A DNA stretch of 64,000 nucleotides, from positions 64,037,097 to 64,101,096 of the forward strand of contig NC_084836.1 in assembly GCF_033115175.1 (NCBI RefSeq), written 5' to 3'. Both the position numbers and the translations under genes were made by a program. Below the pieces are notes generated by a model that saw only the letters and a program-made list of their open reading frames with translations, ran no database searches and was not told the DNA's origin. This DNA is from Lepus europaeus. Taxonomy: Eukaryota > Chordata > Mammalia > Lagomorpha > Leporidae. Below, one piece after another: positions 1-23,400 of this stretch. The stretch's first letter is position 1, and every line of letters starts with the position of its first letter.

Positions 1-603
1 GGGGTGCACTTGGAGGGGAGGACTAGGCAGGGCCTGGCCGGTGGAGAGGTGGGCACAGTGGGCTTGTGGTGGGTCCAGGGCCCTGGGTGGGGCTGTTCAT
101 CCTGCTGTTGGCATGGAGCCCCATGGGAGAGATTGAATCAGGGAGCCACTTAGTCCAGTCTGCGTCGAGAGAGCGCCATGGCAGGAGGGCAGGGCGTGGC
201 GCTGAGTGTGGGAGGCAGGGCCAGAGGCAGAGGGCCCGTCCCCGGAAGACGGTGGCCAGGGCTGAGCTGGGACCGGGCTGGGAGAAGATGGGTAGGGGCG
301 GAGGAGCAGGGTGGGGGTTCTATGGGCGGGACGTGGGGCTGCATGGGCTGTGAGGGGACCAGGAGGGCACAGCGTGGGAGTGATTGGCGGCAGTGTACAT
401 CTGACTTACACCAATGAGCGCCTGGGGGTCCAATGCGTGGGCCCCGAGCAGAAGCAGCGCTGTGGTCCCAGTACCGTTCCCAGCTGTGCCCTCCCCGCTC
501 CCCAGTCTCCCCGCCCCAGTGCTCTGTGGGGTTTATTGTGTGTGGGTGTGTGTGTGGATTCCATGAGCGCTGTGTCTGCACCCTCCACTGCTCTGCCTTG
601 CAG
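1..603 (+). other. RDH16: RDH16 intron 2 (3' part)
   Basis: GC-rich sequence without an exon-like block; the NNAG-containing exon 2 is not present, so it must lie upstream of the window. A GT-rich run precedes the acceptor at 540-600. Confidence 0.7.
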
Positions 604-767
604 GAGGGAGCTGTCCCCCTTCGGGGTGAAGGTGGCCATCATTGAGCCCGGTTTCTTCAAGACCAACATGGCAGACCCGAAGAGCTTCATGCAGTCCTTA
701 CGGGCGGCCTGGGAGCGTGCCAGCCCGGAGGTCAGGGCCATCTATGGCGAGGAGTTTCTGGCATCCT
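604..767 (+). CDS. RDH16: RDH16 penultimate coding exon
   Basis: 164 nt, preceded by CTCTGCCTTGCAG and followed by GTGAGTG. It begins in the third position of an Arg codon and ends after the first base of a Tyr codon, exactly the phases and length of SDR9C7 exon 3. Confidence 0.85.
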
Positions 768-847
768 GTGAGTGAGTGTGCACATGGGAAGAGTGGCAAA
801 CTTTTTTTTTTTTTTAGATTTATTTTATTTGAAAGATGCAATGAGAA

Positions 848-884
<37 letters not shown>

Positions 885-1676
885 TTCCACTGGTTGGTTC
901 ACTCCCCAAATGGCTGCAATGACCGTGGCTAGGCAAGGCTGATCCAGTAGCCAGGAACTCTATCCTGGTCTCCCATGTGGGTATCAGGTACCCAAGTACT
1001 TGGACCACCTTCCGCTCATATTCCAAGCACATTAGCAGGGAATTAGATAGGAAGTGGAGCAGCCGAGACATGAACCAGCACCCATATGGAATGCCCGCAT
1101 TGCAGGAGGCTTAACCGGCTGTGCCTGAAGCCAGCCCCCTCTTCATTATTTTTCAAGGGCATACTAAAGCCAGAGAGGGGAGACACCGTGGGCTCCTGGC
1201 CAGCTGGACTCAGAGAAAGTCAGTTTTCCTGTGGTCAGAGTCCCAGCAGAGACCTTCGGCATGTGTTCTGGAACGTTCTAGGAAGGGCTGAAGAGGCAGC
1301 TCTAGGGGGAAGGGTGCACACTCCCTGTGGGTGAGGCTAGGTTAGACTTGAGCCCAATCTGAGAGGATTGGGAATTCTTAAAAACTCTCCTAATTTATAG
1401 TTCTGAATGGGAGAGGGGGATGGGCAAGTACTTTAAGATCTTTTCTCATCCTGAACAGATGCCAAAATGTCTGAAAACAGCCTGAAAGCATGCAAGTTGG
1501 ATCTGTCCATGGTGACGGACTGCATGGAGCACGCGCTGACCGCCTGCCACCCCCGCACCCGGTACTCGCCCGGCTGGGACGCCAAGCTCTTCTTCCTCCC
1601 CATGAGCTACATGCCCACCTTCCTGGTGGACGCCATCATCCACTGGTTTTCCCCGAGGCCAGCCCAGGCCCTGTGA
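604..1676 (+). CDS. RDH16: RDH16-type retinol dehydrogenase, 3' part (last two coding exons)
   Basis: Partial gene: the window starts inside intron 2. Exons 604-767 and 1459-1676 join in phase and end at TGA 1674-1676. The exons encode the C-terminal part of an SDR9C-family enzyme: a [17 protein letters not shown] substrate-loop segment, then [20 protein letters not shown] and a hydrophobic tail containing [10 protein letters not shown], which I recall as typical of RDH16 rather than of HSD17B6. Known role of the family: NAD+-dependent oxidation of all-trans-retinol and 3-alpha-hydroxysteroids at the ER membrane, mainly in liver. The catalytic YxxxK and the cofactor motif lie in exons outside the window. 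Both exons are open and the splice sites are normal (GTGAGT at 768, AACAG ending at 1458), so the visible part looks functional. A lagomorph-specific paralogue of RDH16 cannot be excluded without the first exons. Confidence 0.85.
802..1138 (-). repeat. CSINE, type 1, in RDH16 intron 3
   Basis: Reads poly(T), a GA-rich stretch, TTCACTCCCCAAATGGCTGC and finally CCAGCCCC, the reverse complement of a full-length CSINE. It sits entirely in the 691-bp last intron. The (GA)n block 842-885 is part of it. Confidence 0.9.
1459..1676 (+). CDS. RDH16: RDH16 last coding exon
   Basis: 218 nt of coding sequence after the acceptor TCCTGAACAG, with the stop TGA at 1674-1676. It carries the CMEHAL and [12 protein letters not shown] blocks conserved in the RDH/HSD17B6/SDR9C7 group and ends in PAQAL. 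Confidence 0.87.
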
Positions 1677-3230
1677 AGCTATGGGGGGGAGTGCATGGCT
1701 GGGTTTCCATGGGGTGCTGCGGGAGGGGCAGTGTGTCCAGGGGTAGGGACTGGCACAGGGGGAGGACACTCTCAAGTCTCCAGGGTCCTTTAGCTCACCC
1801 CCTCCTCACCCCTGCCCTGCGTTTTTCCTGGGACAGTCATTGTTGGAACCCTGGGCACATTAGGAGGAATGAACCACTTTTTAGAGTTGAAGAACAGAGA
1901 CCCATTGCATGCATTGGCGTCCTGTGGCCTTGGGGAGCCACATGAGGATTGAGTCTTCTGGCTTCGGGAGGGGTGGGTGTCGGGGGGCCTCACTTGCTCT
2001 GCCCCTCTACCTGCTGAGCTCTTGAGTGACATCAGCTGACTTCTCCCAGCCATGGCTGCTTGTCACTCACCCAGGACGCCAGCCTAGGGGGCGGGTACAG
2101 ACAGGGGAGCTTCGCCTTCCTCTCTCCGCAGTTCCACCATGCATGGGCTGGAATCGGGGTTGAACCTCCTCGACTCCCTGGCATAGAACGGCCAGGCCCT
2201 GCGAAGCATCCCGAAGGTGCCGCTGGCCTCCTCTCATCCTGGCTCTGGTCAGATGTGGTGAAGCGGCACATGGACGGGCGTCATTTGTCCTTCCGCTTAG
2301 GCCACTGGCTGGCCCCATTTCTGCGTCAGGCCCTCTGATCACAGGTGTGTGGTGTGAGCCAGGGACCCGCAGCTTGACTCAGGGCCTCTTTCTAGGCCCC
2401 AGCCTGGTCCTGGGCCTGCACCTTATGCAATGCTGGGTGTGCCCCTCTGCCGCCCACAGCTCGCCCCCTCCGGCATTTCCTTAGCTTTACCAGCTCGCCT
2501 CCTGCCTTGCCCAGTGTCTGCAGTTTCTCTCCTTCCCCTCTAAGTTCTGACTCTGAGAATTTTCCGGCAGGTCTCTGCCCTGCCCCTCCTCTGCTCCTTC
2601 TACATCTTGTGTCCTCCCAGAGCCCAGGATTCTTCCCTCGGCTACCCGCCAGCCTGCCCACGTATCCTTGTCATGCGGCCATCACTCAGAGCCCTCTGTT
2701 CTTCTGCCTTCCCTCTCTGTGCCCAGCGTCTGGTCTCTGAGCTCTTTAGCCACCTGTCGTTCCACCTGTCATTGGCCCCATACCTTTGATTCCGCTCCTG
2801 CTTTCCCTTTGCACATCCCATTGAACACCAAGTCAGCCGATCTCCACACCCCCTCCTCCCAGCCCCCCTTCCAGCTCCTTAGCTTACCTAGAATGTGCCT
2901 GGTGCTGGGGAGGGGCCCTGGGGGTCCAGTCCTGGGGGAGCTGGGGTGCCCTCAGTCCTTGGCTCCCCCTGCTGGTTTGGTCACCAGGGACTGGCAGTCA
3001 CCTGGACCTGAGCATCACCCTCCCAGGAGCCAGGCCAACGTCCCTCGGGTCTATCTTCTGGAGTTGGGGCCCACAGCCCCAGCCACTTCTGTGGGAAGGC
3101 CCTGCTGCCTTGGCCTTGGGCTGATGGAGGCGCACCCAGCCAGAGGATGTAAAGCCAATTTTTGTTTTCTAACCAGTGAATCTGTCTTATTTCTTTCCCC
3201 CCTGAAAATAAAAATTGAATTTAAAGTACA
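1677..3230 (+). other. RDH16: Probable RDH16 3' UTR
   Basis: About 1.5 kb of unique, mostly GC-rich sequence with no conserved open frame and no recognised repeat. I place the transcript end near the AATAAA at 3207-3212; a shorter UTR is possible. Confidence 0.4.
3207..3212 (+). terminator. RDH16: Candidate RDH16 polyadenylation signal
   Basis: AATAAA in a locally A-rich stretch about 1.53 kb after the RDH16 stop and about 350 bp before the SDR9C7 TATA-like box. It is the first canonical hexamer I see after the stop codon. Confidence 0.45.
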
Positions 3231-3557
3231 TACAAGCACTCAGGACAGATGATTCTGGTTTTGGTCCCTGACCTTGGGGGTGGGGCTGAGGTCGGGCTGG
3301 AGTGGGAGATTTCTGGGGTAGGGGAGGGTCTTGCGACTGGATTCCCCTTCCTCAAGCTGCCTCCCTCACCCCACAACACAGAGACCCCTCCCGGCACCCA
3401 CCTGGCCCGTGGGGGCTTTTCCGCATCCTTGGTGTCTTCAGCCATCAGGGCAGGGACAGGGAGGGAGGCGGCCAGCAGGGCTGTCAGAGGTGACAGGGCT
3501 TCAGGTTGAGCTTGAATTTCTTGCATCCGGACTAATTGGTGTGGTGACACATCCACC

Positions 3558-3565
3558 TATAAAAA
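3558..3565 (+). promoter_or_regulatory. SDR9C7: Candidate TATA box of SDR9C7
   Basis: TATAAAAA lies 172 bp upstream of the SDR9C7 start codon. A start site about 30 bp downstream would give a 5' UTR near 140 nt without an upstream ATG. The position fits a tissue-restricted gene, but no transcript evidence is available. Confidence 0.4.
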
Positions 3566-3729
3566 TTACAGAGTGGCTCACTCAGGGCCCCGCGTCTGTG
3601 GCGAGGGGTGGAAGGCAGGGAGCCCTCCCCCTTGGGCTCCGCAGACTGCCGGCCAGGGCTCCAGGACCAGCCCCTCCCGTCGTCCCCAGAGCCCCGCGCT
3701 TCTTGGCCGGCCGCCCCCACGCAGGCCCC

Positions 3730-15150
<11,421 letters not shown>

Positions 15151-17447
15151 GCTGGGCAGGCTGGAGCCGTGGTGGGTGGAGTGTTGAGGAGGTGGTGGGG
15201 GAAGGGACTTCACGGTGGCAAGCGGGGGGTCTCGCCCGTCCCGGGGGTACTTGCTGCTGAGGACACTTTGCTCGGCTGATGCCCACCACCGGCGGATTGA
15301 CCTGTAACTTCTAACAGAGGAGTGGCTGCCTCTGCCCACACCCTGGGGCCCACAGAGACCGGAAGCGGTCTTGGCAGGCTCAGAGCGCTGTGGCATGGCG
15401 GAGGACGTCTTTCGCCTGGAGAACTCAACGAGAGGAGACTCACCGCCTGCTGGGGTGCCTTCCAGTGGGAAACCCGGAGAATATGGCCCCGGGGGGACTC
15501 CCAACCCCCTTCCTCCTGGGTCTGCAGGCGCGCACGAAGCCCGCTCACATGGCCTCTTCCTGGAGCAGGCGGGCAGTGCGAGAGTAGGTCGGACAGTTTA
15601 AAAACGCTTTCTCTCTTCAGATTTCTCTTTTCATAGGCGATTGGGCTCCGCATGAAACAACATTCGTTTATTTGCTCACCATGGATGAAATATTCAAATA
15701 TTTATCCAGTGCCTACTACCCACGAGGCACTGCATAGTTGCTGGGAGGTGGGGTGGTATAAATATGATTGAATCATTGTCTTTTTTATGATTTGTTTCTT
15801 TTGTTTTAGCACAATGTCTGGTAGTATGGATAGGATAAACAGTGATAGAAAGAACAGAAATCAGAAACTACATTTTTAGAGAGATCATGGATGTCACCGC
15901 CCAGTAGCTTCTAGAGGGACCTGTACATCGTCATCACCCAGTTAACTAAAACTACAGCTCCGTGTGCCCCGGTGTTAGAGTGGTCTGATCCAGTAGGCCT
16001 GAGAGAGAGCCCAACAGTGTGTATTTGCACCAATGACCTAGCTGACACGGATGCCTTAGGGCACTTGGTAGCCACTGATAGTTCCATGGACAAAGTAACC
16101 AATGCTCAAAAGACAGAGGGGTCTACCCAAGGACCCCAGCTCACTGAGGGACACCAAGGACAGAGCTCAGGTGTTCAGACCCCCAGACCTGGGATCCTTT
16201 CTCCATCGTCAGAGAATCAATTGCTTAAGTCAGGGACATCATCAAATAAGTCTTGGAACTAATTCTTTCACAAAACCTTACATTTCTGGCTTAAGTTCTG
16301 TTGAAAATACTTTTTTGATCTTGATGAGTGCTCATGTAATAGAGGTCAAATTTGAATTTTTTAATTAAAATGTCTTGAACTTGTGTATCCGCAACATCTG
16401 GTTGAACTTGAAAACAAGAATGTCACTTAATTATATCCATAGCTAAGACTATTTTTCTAAATAACATAACATTCACAGGATCCAGAAACCAGTGTGTAAC
16501 ATATTGTGGTTTTTTTTCTGGGGAGGGGGGTACCCTGCAACCCACGACTGTCTACTGTTTGCAGTAGTTCTGTTCGTGGCATCAAATTCCGAATCAGGAA
16601 GAATGCATTAAGCGATAAGCAACAGAAAAGCCAACCCACGCTGACTCCAACCGTGGAGCGCCGAAAGGGCCCTGTGGCTGACTGCTGACGTCAGCACACG
16701 GGCTCTGTCTGATTCTGTGCTCCCCATGCAGCTGCCATGAATTCCTTAATCATGGGACAGAGTGAGGGTGTTGGGGGACTGGTCACAGTGCCTACTGCCT
16801 CGGAAAATTCAAAACTCAGACCTATGCACTGTTGAGAAGGCTACAGAGGCCCAAAAGTAATTTTCTTAGTTGAAGACACAAAAACTTTATGGAGGAAATC
16901 AGGACTAGGAATACTTTGAGATCCGAATGTATGCTTCTCCGCAGTTCCTTGTTTTCTCGCTTCCTCTTTCCCCGCAGAAGTGGGTAGCCATTGGCACTTC
17001 ACGACCCGCGGTGAGATGTGGGAGAGGCCTGCACACAGATTTCCTCCAGCTTGAGTTTCCCCGACCGCAGTATCTTTAGAAAACGTGCAGAGTTTGGAGA
17101 AAGAAGCAGAAGGGTGTGTGAGCTGCGGGTGTCCACACGTCTCAGAGAAGCAGTGCCTTTCCCCGAACGCAAGGAGAGTCACTGGCCCATGGGAGAGGAG
17201 GGCAAGGTTTGGGGGCCCCAGAGCACGAGGGACCAGGGCTCACTTTCCGGAAGCACCTTTGGGAGGTGGCAAGGCCGCAGGGAGCCATAGTTCCACCATG
17301 CGCTTAGGCAGACCCCAGGCGACTTCACAGACCTCGCGTGCTCTGGTGAAGCTAGCCTGAATAGAAAGGACATGTGGTCTGGGGCGGAAGCTATTTAAGT
17401 GGTAACCTGTGCATTTAGGTGGAAGATGTCATTTTTAGTCATCATTA
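15151..17447 (+). other. SDR9C7 3' flank
   Basis: Includes the SDR9C7 3' UTR, whose end I cannot fix; an ATTAAA at 16364-16369 is a weak candidate. Otherwise it is unique sequence with an L2/MER5-like block at 15,690-16,050. Confidence 0.4.
15925..16045 (+). repeat. MER5-like DNA transposon fragment
   Basis: GTGGTCTGATCCAGTAGGCC, TGAGAGAGAGCCCAACAGTG and TATTTGCACCAATGACC follow the order of a MER5A-type hAT remnant. It is diverged. Confidence 0.45.
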
Positions 17448-17462
17448 ATAGTTGAGGGTAGG

Positions 17463-17795
17463 CCGGCGCTGTGGCTTAACAGGCTAATCCTCCGCCTTGT
17501 GGCGCTGGCACACCAGGTTCTAGTCCCGGTTAGGGTGCCGGATTCTATCCCGGTTGCCCCTCTTCCAGGCCAGCTCTCTGCTATGGCCCAGGAAGGCAGT
17601 GGAGGATGACCCAAGTCCTTGGGCCCTGCACCCGCATGGGAGACCAGGAGAAGCACCTGGCTCCTGGCTTCGGATCAGCGCGATAAGCTGGCCGCAGCGG
17701 CCATTGGGGGGTGAACCAACGGCAAAAAGGAAGACCTTTCTCTCTGTCTCTCTCTCTCTCACTATCCACTCTGCCTGTCCAAAAAAAAAAAAAAA
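17463..17795 (+). repeat. CSINE, type 2, nested at a SINE junction
   Basis: Type 2 copy (GGCTAATCCTCCGCC, ending CTGCCTGTCC then poly A) bounded by a perfect duplication ATAGTTGAGGGTAGG (17448-17462 and 17796-17810). The downstream duplicate directly precedes an older CSINE. Confidence 0.94.
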
Positions 17796-17810
17796 ATAGT
17801 TGAGGGTAGG

Positions 17811-18160
17811 GACTGGCACTGTGGCATAGCAGGTAAAGTCATTGCTTGCAGTGCCAGCATCCCATATGGGCGCTGGTTCAAGACCTGGATGCTCTACTTC
17901 CCATCCAGCTCTCTGCAATGGCCTGGGAAAGCAGTGGAAGATGGCCAAAGTGCTTGGGCCCCTGCACCCACATGAGAAACCTGGAAGAAGCTCCAGGCTC
18001 CTGGCTTTGGGTCGGCCCAGCTCCAGCTGTTGCAGCCATTTGGGGAGTGAACCAGCAGATGGAGGACCTCTCTCTGTCTCTTTCTGCCTCTGCCTCCGTA
18101 ACTCTGCCTTTAAAATTAAAAAATAAATCGTTGGGGGAAAAAAAAAAAGAAAAAAATAGC
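17811..18160 (+). repeat. CSINE, type 1
   Basis: Starts GACTGGCACTGTGGCATAGC and ends in an A-rich tail. It is followed by ATAGCTGAAGGTGG, a decayed version of the ATAGTTGAGGGTAGG that precedes it. The same target was therefore duplicated twice, first by this older copy and then by the type 2 copy. Confidence 0.9.
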
Positions 18161-18846
18161 TGAAGGTGGTGTGGCATGGGCTGCTTCTGTTTCCATGAAC
18201 CCTCTAACCTGCCTTGCTTGGGCCCCTCTTCCAGCTCTTTCCCCACAGGGGCGGGGGTCAGCTGCCCTCCAAACCTCCTCTCTCCCATGGGCCAGGCTTG
18301 CCCCCGCCCCCGCCGAGTCTCAGCATGTTCCCCAGCCCCCAGTGGATCTCGGCCGAAACAAAGGGCAGCAGGAAGAAGAAGGAGCCTGGAGTAATACGAA
18401 GGTCACTGAACTGTGGCCGGCCTGCCCGAGACATTCTCGAACAAGAACAGCGAGAACTCCCTCTGCAGCAGTGCTAACAGGTACAGAGAAGGCTGCAGCC
18501 AGACTTGGAGCAATAGACACAATGTCCCGGCCAGAGTTTCTGACATGAAACGGGCAGAGTAATGACTGAAGAAATGTGTGTAAATATACTTCTTAGCCAA
18601 GGACATCTTCCAATCAGGAGGCAAAAAGGAAGTATTGCTAGTCAACAATTGTTGAAGGCAAAATGGAGTCTCCACCTAGGAGACATCGCAGAGGGCTCCC
18701 AGCGCTTCTGCAGCGTCCTGATTATCCCAGGCATTTGATGAGTCAACCAACTGATGAAAGATTTCCATCTGCCTTTAAATAAATAAATAAATAAATACAT
18801 GTTTTTAAAATTTAATACACTATTTTAGTTCCTCTGTTGATTTTTT

Positions 18847-19165
18847 ATTTACTTTTTTTTTATTTGACAGGTAGAGTTATAGACAGTGAGAGAGAGAGAC
18901 AGAGAAGAAAGGTCTTCCTTCCGTTGGTTCACCCCCCAAATGGCCACTATGGACGGTGCTGCACCAATCCAAAGCCAGGAGCCAGGTGCTTCTTCCTGGT
19001 CTCCTATGCAGGTGCAGGGCCCCAAGCACCTGGGCCATCCTCCACTGCACTCCCGGGCCACAGCAGAGACTGGAAGAGGAGCAACCGGGACTAGAACCCG
19101 GCGCCCATGTGGGATGCCGACGCTGCAGGTGGAGGATTAACCAAGTGAGCCATGGCGCAGGGCCC
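18847..19165 (-). repeat. CSINE, type 2, antisense
   Basis: Target duplication CCTCTGTTGATTTTTT at 18831-18846 and from about 19165. TTGACAGGTAGAGTTATAG marks the tail side. Confidence 0.92.
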
Positions 19166-19184
19166 CCTCTGTTGATTTTTTTAA

Positions 19185-19512
19185 AATTGTTTTTTAAAAG
19201 ACTTATTTATTTGAAAGGCAGAATTACAGAGAGAGGTAGAGCCAGAGAGAGAGGTCTTCTATCTGCTAGCTCACTCCCCAGATGGCCGCAACAGCCGCAG
19301 CTGTGAATATCTGAAGTCAGAAGCCAGGAGCTTCCTCCGGGTTTCCCAAGCAGGTGCAGGGACCCAAGCATTTGGACCATCTTCCACTGCTTTCCCAGGC
19401 CATAGCAGAGAGCTGGATTGGAAGAGGAACAGCTGGGACTCGAACTGGCGCCCATATGGGATGCCGGCACTGCAGGCTGGGGCTTTAACTCGCTGCACCA
19501 CAGCATCGGCCC
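19185..19512 (-). repeat. CSINE, type 1, antisense
   Basis: Follows the previous copy after about 20 bp. Ends GCACCACAGCATCGGCCC. Confidence 0.9.
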
Positions 19513-21526
19513 TGAGTTTTTAAAACTTTTAAGAAATGTTATTTCCTCAATGATTGCTCTAGACAAATGGTTGTCAACCAGGGACAAGTTGCCCCCCCCC
19601 CCCCCCCAGTCACCTGAAGGCGTTGGGAACATCTGGAGACATTTTTGGTTGTCACAGCCTGGGAGGGCCTTCCAGTTCCAGACAATGATCAGTGTTGGCT
19701 TTGCTTTCGCCTCTGCTCCAGTATTGCATTGACTGGTTTCCAGGCTGCAGATTGTGAACTAGATTTCTGGCTGGTCTACTGCTGGCCCAACAGGCCAGAG
19801 GAGCTGTGTTCCCTATTGTCTCTGTTCCTTTTCTACCGAGTTTGCTGCTTTTACTGGTAAGGCTCTGGTGTGTTGTCACTGCTGCCTGAAATTGAGCCTG
19901 CCCCGACTGGCAGCAAAGCTGTTGGCTTTCCAGCCAACCCTGCACCTGCAGTACTGCCATCTTGCGGCACAGGGTAGGGACAAAGGGAGTGGCCTCAGCT
20001 GGAGAGGCCAGATTCCTGCGATCTTGCCTGAAGATCTAGAAGTTTTCCACAAATAAATGATTCTGAATTTGTCATTTACCTGTGTTTGATGTCAGAGTCC
20101 CTGACCATTGTCTTTGGGTCCTCGCTGTGGTGGCAGCTTCTCCCTAGCACATGAGGTGTCCCCATTTCCCTGGCTTTCCTACTGCACCTTGCACACTTGT
20201 GTGGATGCCCACAGAGAATCGGGCAGTTTGCTTTCTGGAGCAATCCAACTCTGGCTTCAGTGAGACAAGTGAGGTGCCCCGGGAAGGATCTGCTGTAGAT
20301 CCACTCCTCCTCGTGCCAAAAATCAGGGACGACCCTTTATTCATTCATTGAGCTGACACTCGGGGTTGAGCCATCCCCATACGCCGGTTCTGTGCCTGGG
20401 GCTGTGGACGTGGTGGTGAAATGCCATAATCTCCATCTTGGAGGAACTTCCAGTTCCGTGGCGTAGGACAAGGAAATAAGTACTTATAATAAAACATGAT
20501 TTGCGTAATGCTGAGCGAGGAACCATGTGTTGCAGGAACTCCTACAAGGCAGGGACAATTAGTCTCGCCTTGAGGGATCGGCGGAGGCGTCTTGAAAAAA
20601 GAGATGTCTAGAGGGACACTAAGGCATGAGCTAGGCAGGAGCCAGCTTGTTAACTCTATGAGATATTCACCACCGTTCAAAACTAGGCAGACTTAACTCC
20701 ACCTCTCCTCAGCCTGCTTTGCCTCCTTGCCTCACCCCGCCCCTGTAATTGTTGCGTGATCTTCCAGGAACACCAGCTCATTGCATGTGCATTTGAGCCA
20801 CATAGATTTAGCAAGGCAAGTATGCGGCAATAAAAACAATCGCTGGCTTGGGGACTGAGCAATCAAGCCCTGAAATTCCTGGCAGCCTCTGAGCATGCTC
20901 CAGAAAACCAGTTGATGGGGTTTCTTCTTTCTGCCGGCCTGGGGGCGGGACTACACAGCCCTGACATTCCAGACCAGGACCAACCACTGGGTAACTCGCA
21001 GGAGGGACTATTATTATCAGTATTGCTGACAGGAGTAGGAGGACTGGTGTGGGGGAAGTGTACCATGCTCACTTATTTCAAGCAGAGACATAGAGATAAC
21101 AATGAGAATAGAGTTTATCTAATGAGATTAAAGAAAAACTGTACAACCAGAGACACAATGGGGACAACACATGAAGAAAATATACACCACAGAGACCTGC
21201 CCCCACCCCACTTCTGTGGTCTCCTTTATTGGGTAGGGGCATACCCTGAGTATACAAATGGGGTGGAGCTTCGGCTACAGTCAGTGCCCACGATGATCTC
21301 TGGGAAGGTTTTATAGTGTCTCCACGTGGAGTTCAGCATACATGTGTTCAACATGGCATCTTCTTCATGGTGGAGGAGGTCCAGGTGTATCATGGGAAAG
21401 TGGGTGTGCTGAATTGGCAGGGAAGGGGGTGGAGTCAGGGTGCCAGGCCGTGGGACAGAGACTGTGGGAAACCTGTCAGCTGCTTTGTTCCTCACTCCTT
21501 CCCTGCCTAGCCCTCGTCGCAGGAGA
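19513..21526 (+). other. Intergenic stretch with old DNA-transposon and L2-like relics
   Basis: 19,570-19,680 (GGTTGTCAACCAGGGACAAG, then TCTGGAGACATTTTTGGTTG) resembles an ancient hAT-type element with a poly(C) insertion. 20,335-20,480 resembles an L2-type 3' end. The rest (20.5-21.5 kb) I do not recognise, and I see no gene. Confidence 0.35.
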
Positions 21527-21655
21527 AGGACTGCTTTCCCAGGTCATAAGCAGAGAGCTGGATCAGAAGTGAGGCAGCTGGGACACGAACTGGAGCCCAG
21601 ATAGGCTACCAGCACTGCAGGTGGAGGCTCAGCCTACCATGCCACAGCACTAGCC
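21527..21655 (-). repeat. CSINE fragment
   Basis: Only the left two-fifths of a type 1 copy is present, from CTGCTTTCCCAGGTCATAAG to CCACAGCACTAGCCC. Confidence 0.85.
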
Positions 21656-22697
21656 CAAGTCACGTTTGTTTCAAAGCCTAGTAGAAATGATTTCTTGAAT
21701 TGGTGGTGCCATAGACAGCAGGCTGAGGTCCTCACTCAAATGAGAACAATGGTTCCTAACACGCCGGGTAGAGTTAAGGAACAGAGCTGGGGGTCTTGCC
21801 GTCTGCCCCGTGGCTCTCTACCACTTACGGTGCAGCCCCCTCACAGACCCTTTCCTTGACACGTGGTGGAAGGCCTTGCGCCTACCTCCCAATGTTACTG
21901 AGGGCAGCCAATCCGAGCTGCCTCTCGGGACAGGCAGCGAAGGACGGATGCTGACTGGTTCCTATCCCCATACTTCCTACACTGCTGACGTAAATGCTAC
22001 CTTCCCCTGTCCTACTAATCAGCTTTCCTGGAGGAACCCCGATCCTAATTGAGACCAAGCAAAAGCCCTGCACAAGCGAGGTAGCCCCTCTGCAGAGCCC
22101 GCGCCAGCAACCAGAGGGACCAGAGGGTCGTTTGCAAGATTAAACCACATGCTCTCTACTGGCTGTGGGAATGGCTCGCAGCCTTGCGCCTCCCCTCCCC
22201 TGCTCCTCAGCGCCTACAAGAACCCTGCGCTTACACTGACTGAAAGGATCGGATCGTCTCCCGCCTCCCGCCTCCCACTCCCTGTACCGGGGTTCAAAGA
22301 GAAGCTGGGAACTGGAAGCCGGCGCCTGGGGCCGACTCCTCAAGTGGAACACCACATCTTGGTTTTCAGCCAGGCCTCTTGAGTGACACTGCTGCCAGCA
22401 TTGTCAGCAGAGGACTTGGCCCCCAGGGGCTTTGGTTTAATCTTAGTAGGACTACTAAGGAGAAACTTTGCCAAGATCAGTGTACGCTTTTGACGTGAAC
22501 ACACAAAAGGCCCATCAGGAAGCTACCAAATTCTGTTCTCTGGGTGTACTGTCTCTCAGAGCATGGCTGACATAACTGAGAATGACCTTGTTATCTTTGG
22601 GGTGCCCTCAGTCACAGAAGTTGAGGCGGTATCATTGTCCAATGACCCCAGGTGGTTATTTCTTACAGGTTTATTGTCTCAATAAGCTGTGGGTTAC
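21656..22697 (+). other. Unassigned intergenic sequence
   Basis: No gene, RNA or repeat recognised; several modest open frames lack any family resemblance. Confidence 0.3.
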
Positions 22698-22870
22698 ACC
22701 ACCAACTGCAGCACCAGCATCCCATATGGGTGGTGGTTCAAGTCCCAGCTGCTCCACTTTGAGCCAGCTCCCTGCTAATGCACCTGGGAAAGCAGTGGAA
22801 GATGGCCCAAGTGCTTGCACCCCTGCCACCCACAGGAGACCCAGATGAAGTGTCTGGTTCCTGGCAGCTG
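22698..22870 (+). repeat. CSINE fragment, type 1
   Basis: Middle portion only: GCACCAGCATCCCATATGGG to TCTGGTTCCTGGC. Confidence 0.85.
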
Positions 22871-22984
22871 CACAGCAAAACATTTTTATTTTTTTAACCT
22901 GTGAGGCTTGTTTAATTTTTTTTCCTATTATCAGATTAAGAGAAGAAATCTCAGCCCTCTTGACCTGAATTGACTTAAAAATGT

Positions 22985-23400
22985 AAAGAATTTCTTTTTT
23001 GAAAGATTCGTTTACTGGGGCTGGCACAGTGGTGTAGGAGGTAAAGCCTCTGCCTGCAGTGCCAGCATCCCATATGGGCACTAGTTCGAGTCCTGGCTGC
23101 CCTACTTCCGATCCAGCTTTCTGCTATGGCCTGGGAAAGCAATAGAAGATGACCCAAGTCCTTGGGCTCCTGCACCTGCGTAGGAGACTGAAGAGGCTCC
23201 TGGCTTCGGATTGACCCAGAACCGATCATTGCAGCCATCCGGGGAGTGAACCAGCGGATGGAAGACCTCTCTCTTTCTCTCCGCCTCTGCCTCTCTGTAG
23301 CTCTGCCTTTCAAATACATAAATACATCTTTTTTAAGGTTCGCTCCTCAAATGTCTGCAATAGCTGGAGCTGGCCCAGGCCTAAGCCAGGAGCCAGGAAC
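22985..23400. repeat. CSINE inserted in an antisense CSINE fragment
   Basis: A full-length sense type 1 copy (about 23018-23333) interrupts an antisense one. The outer copy's tail (TTTTTTGAAAGATTCGTTTA) lies to the left, and its TCCTCAAATGTCTGCAATAG to GGAGCCAGGAAC part to the right. Confidence 0.82.
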
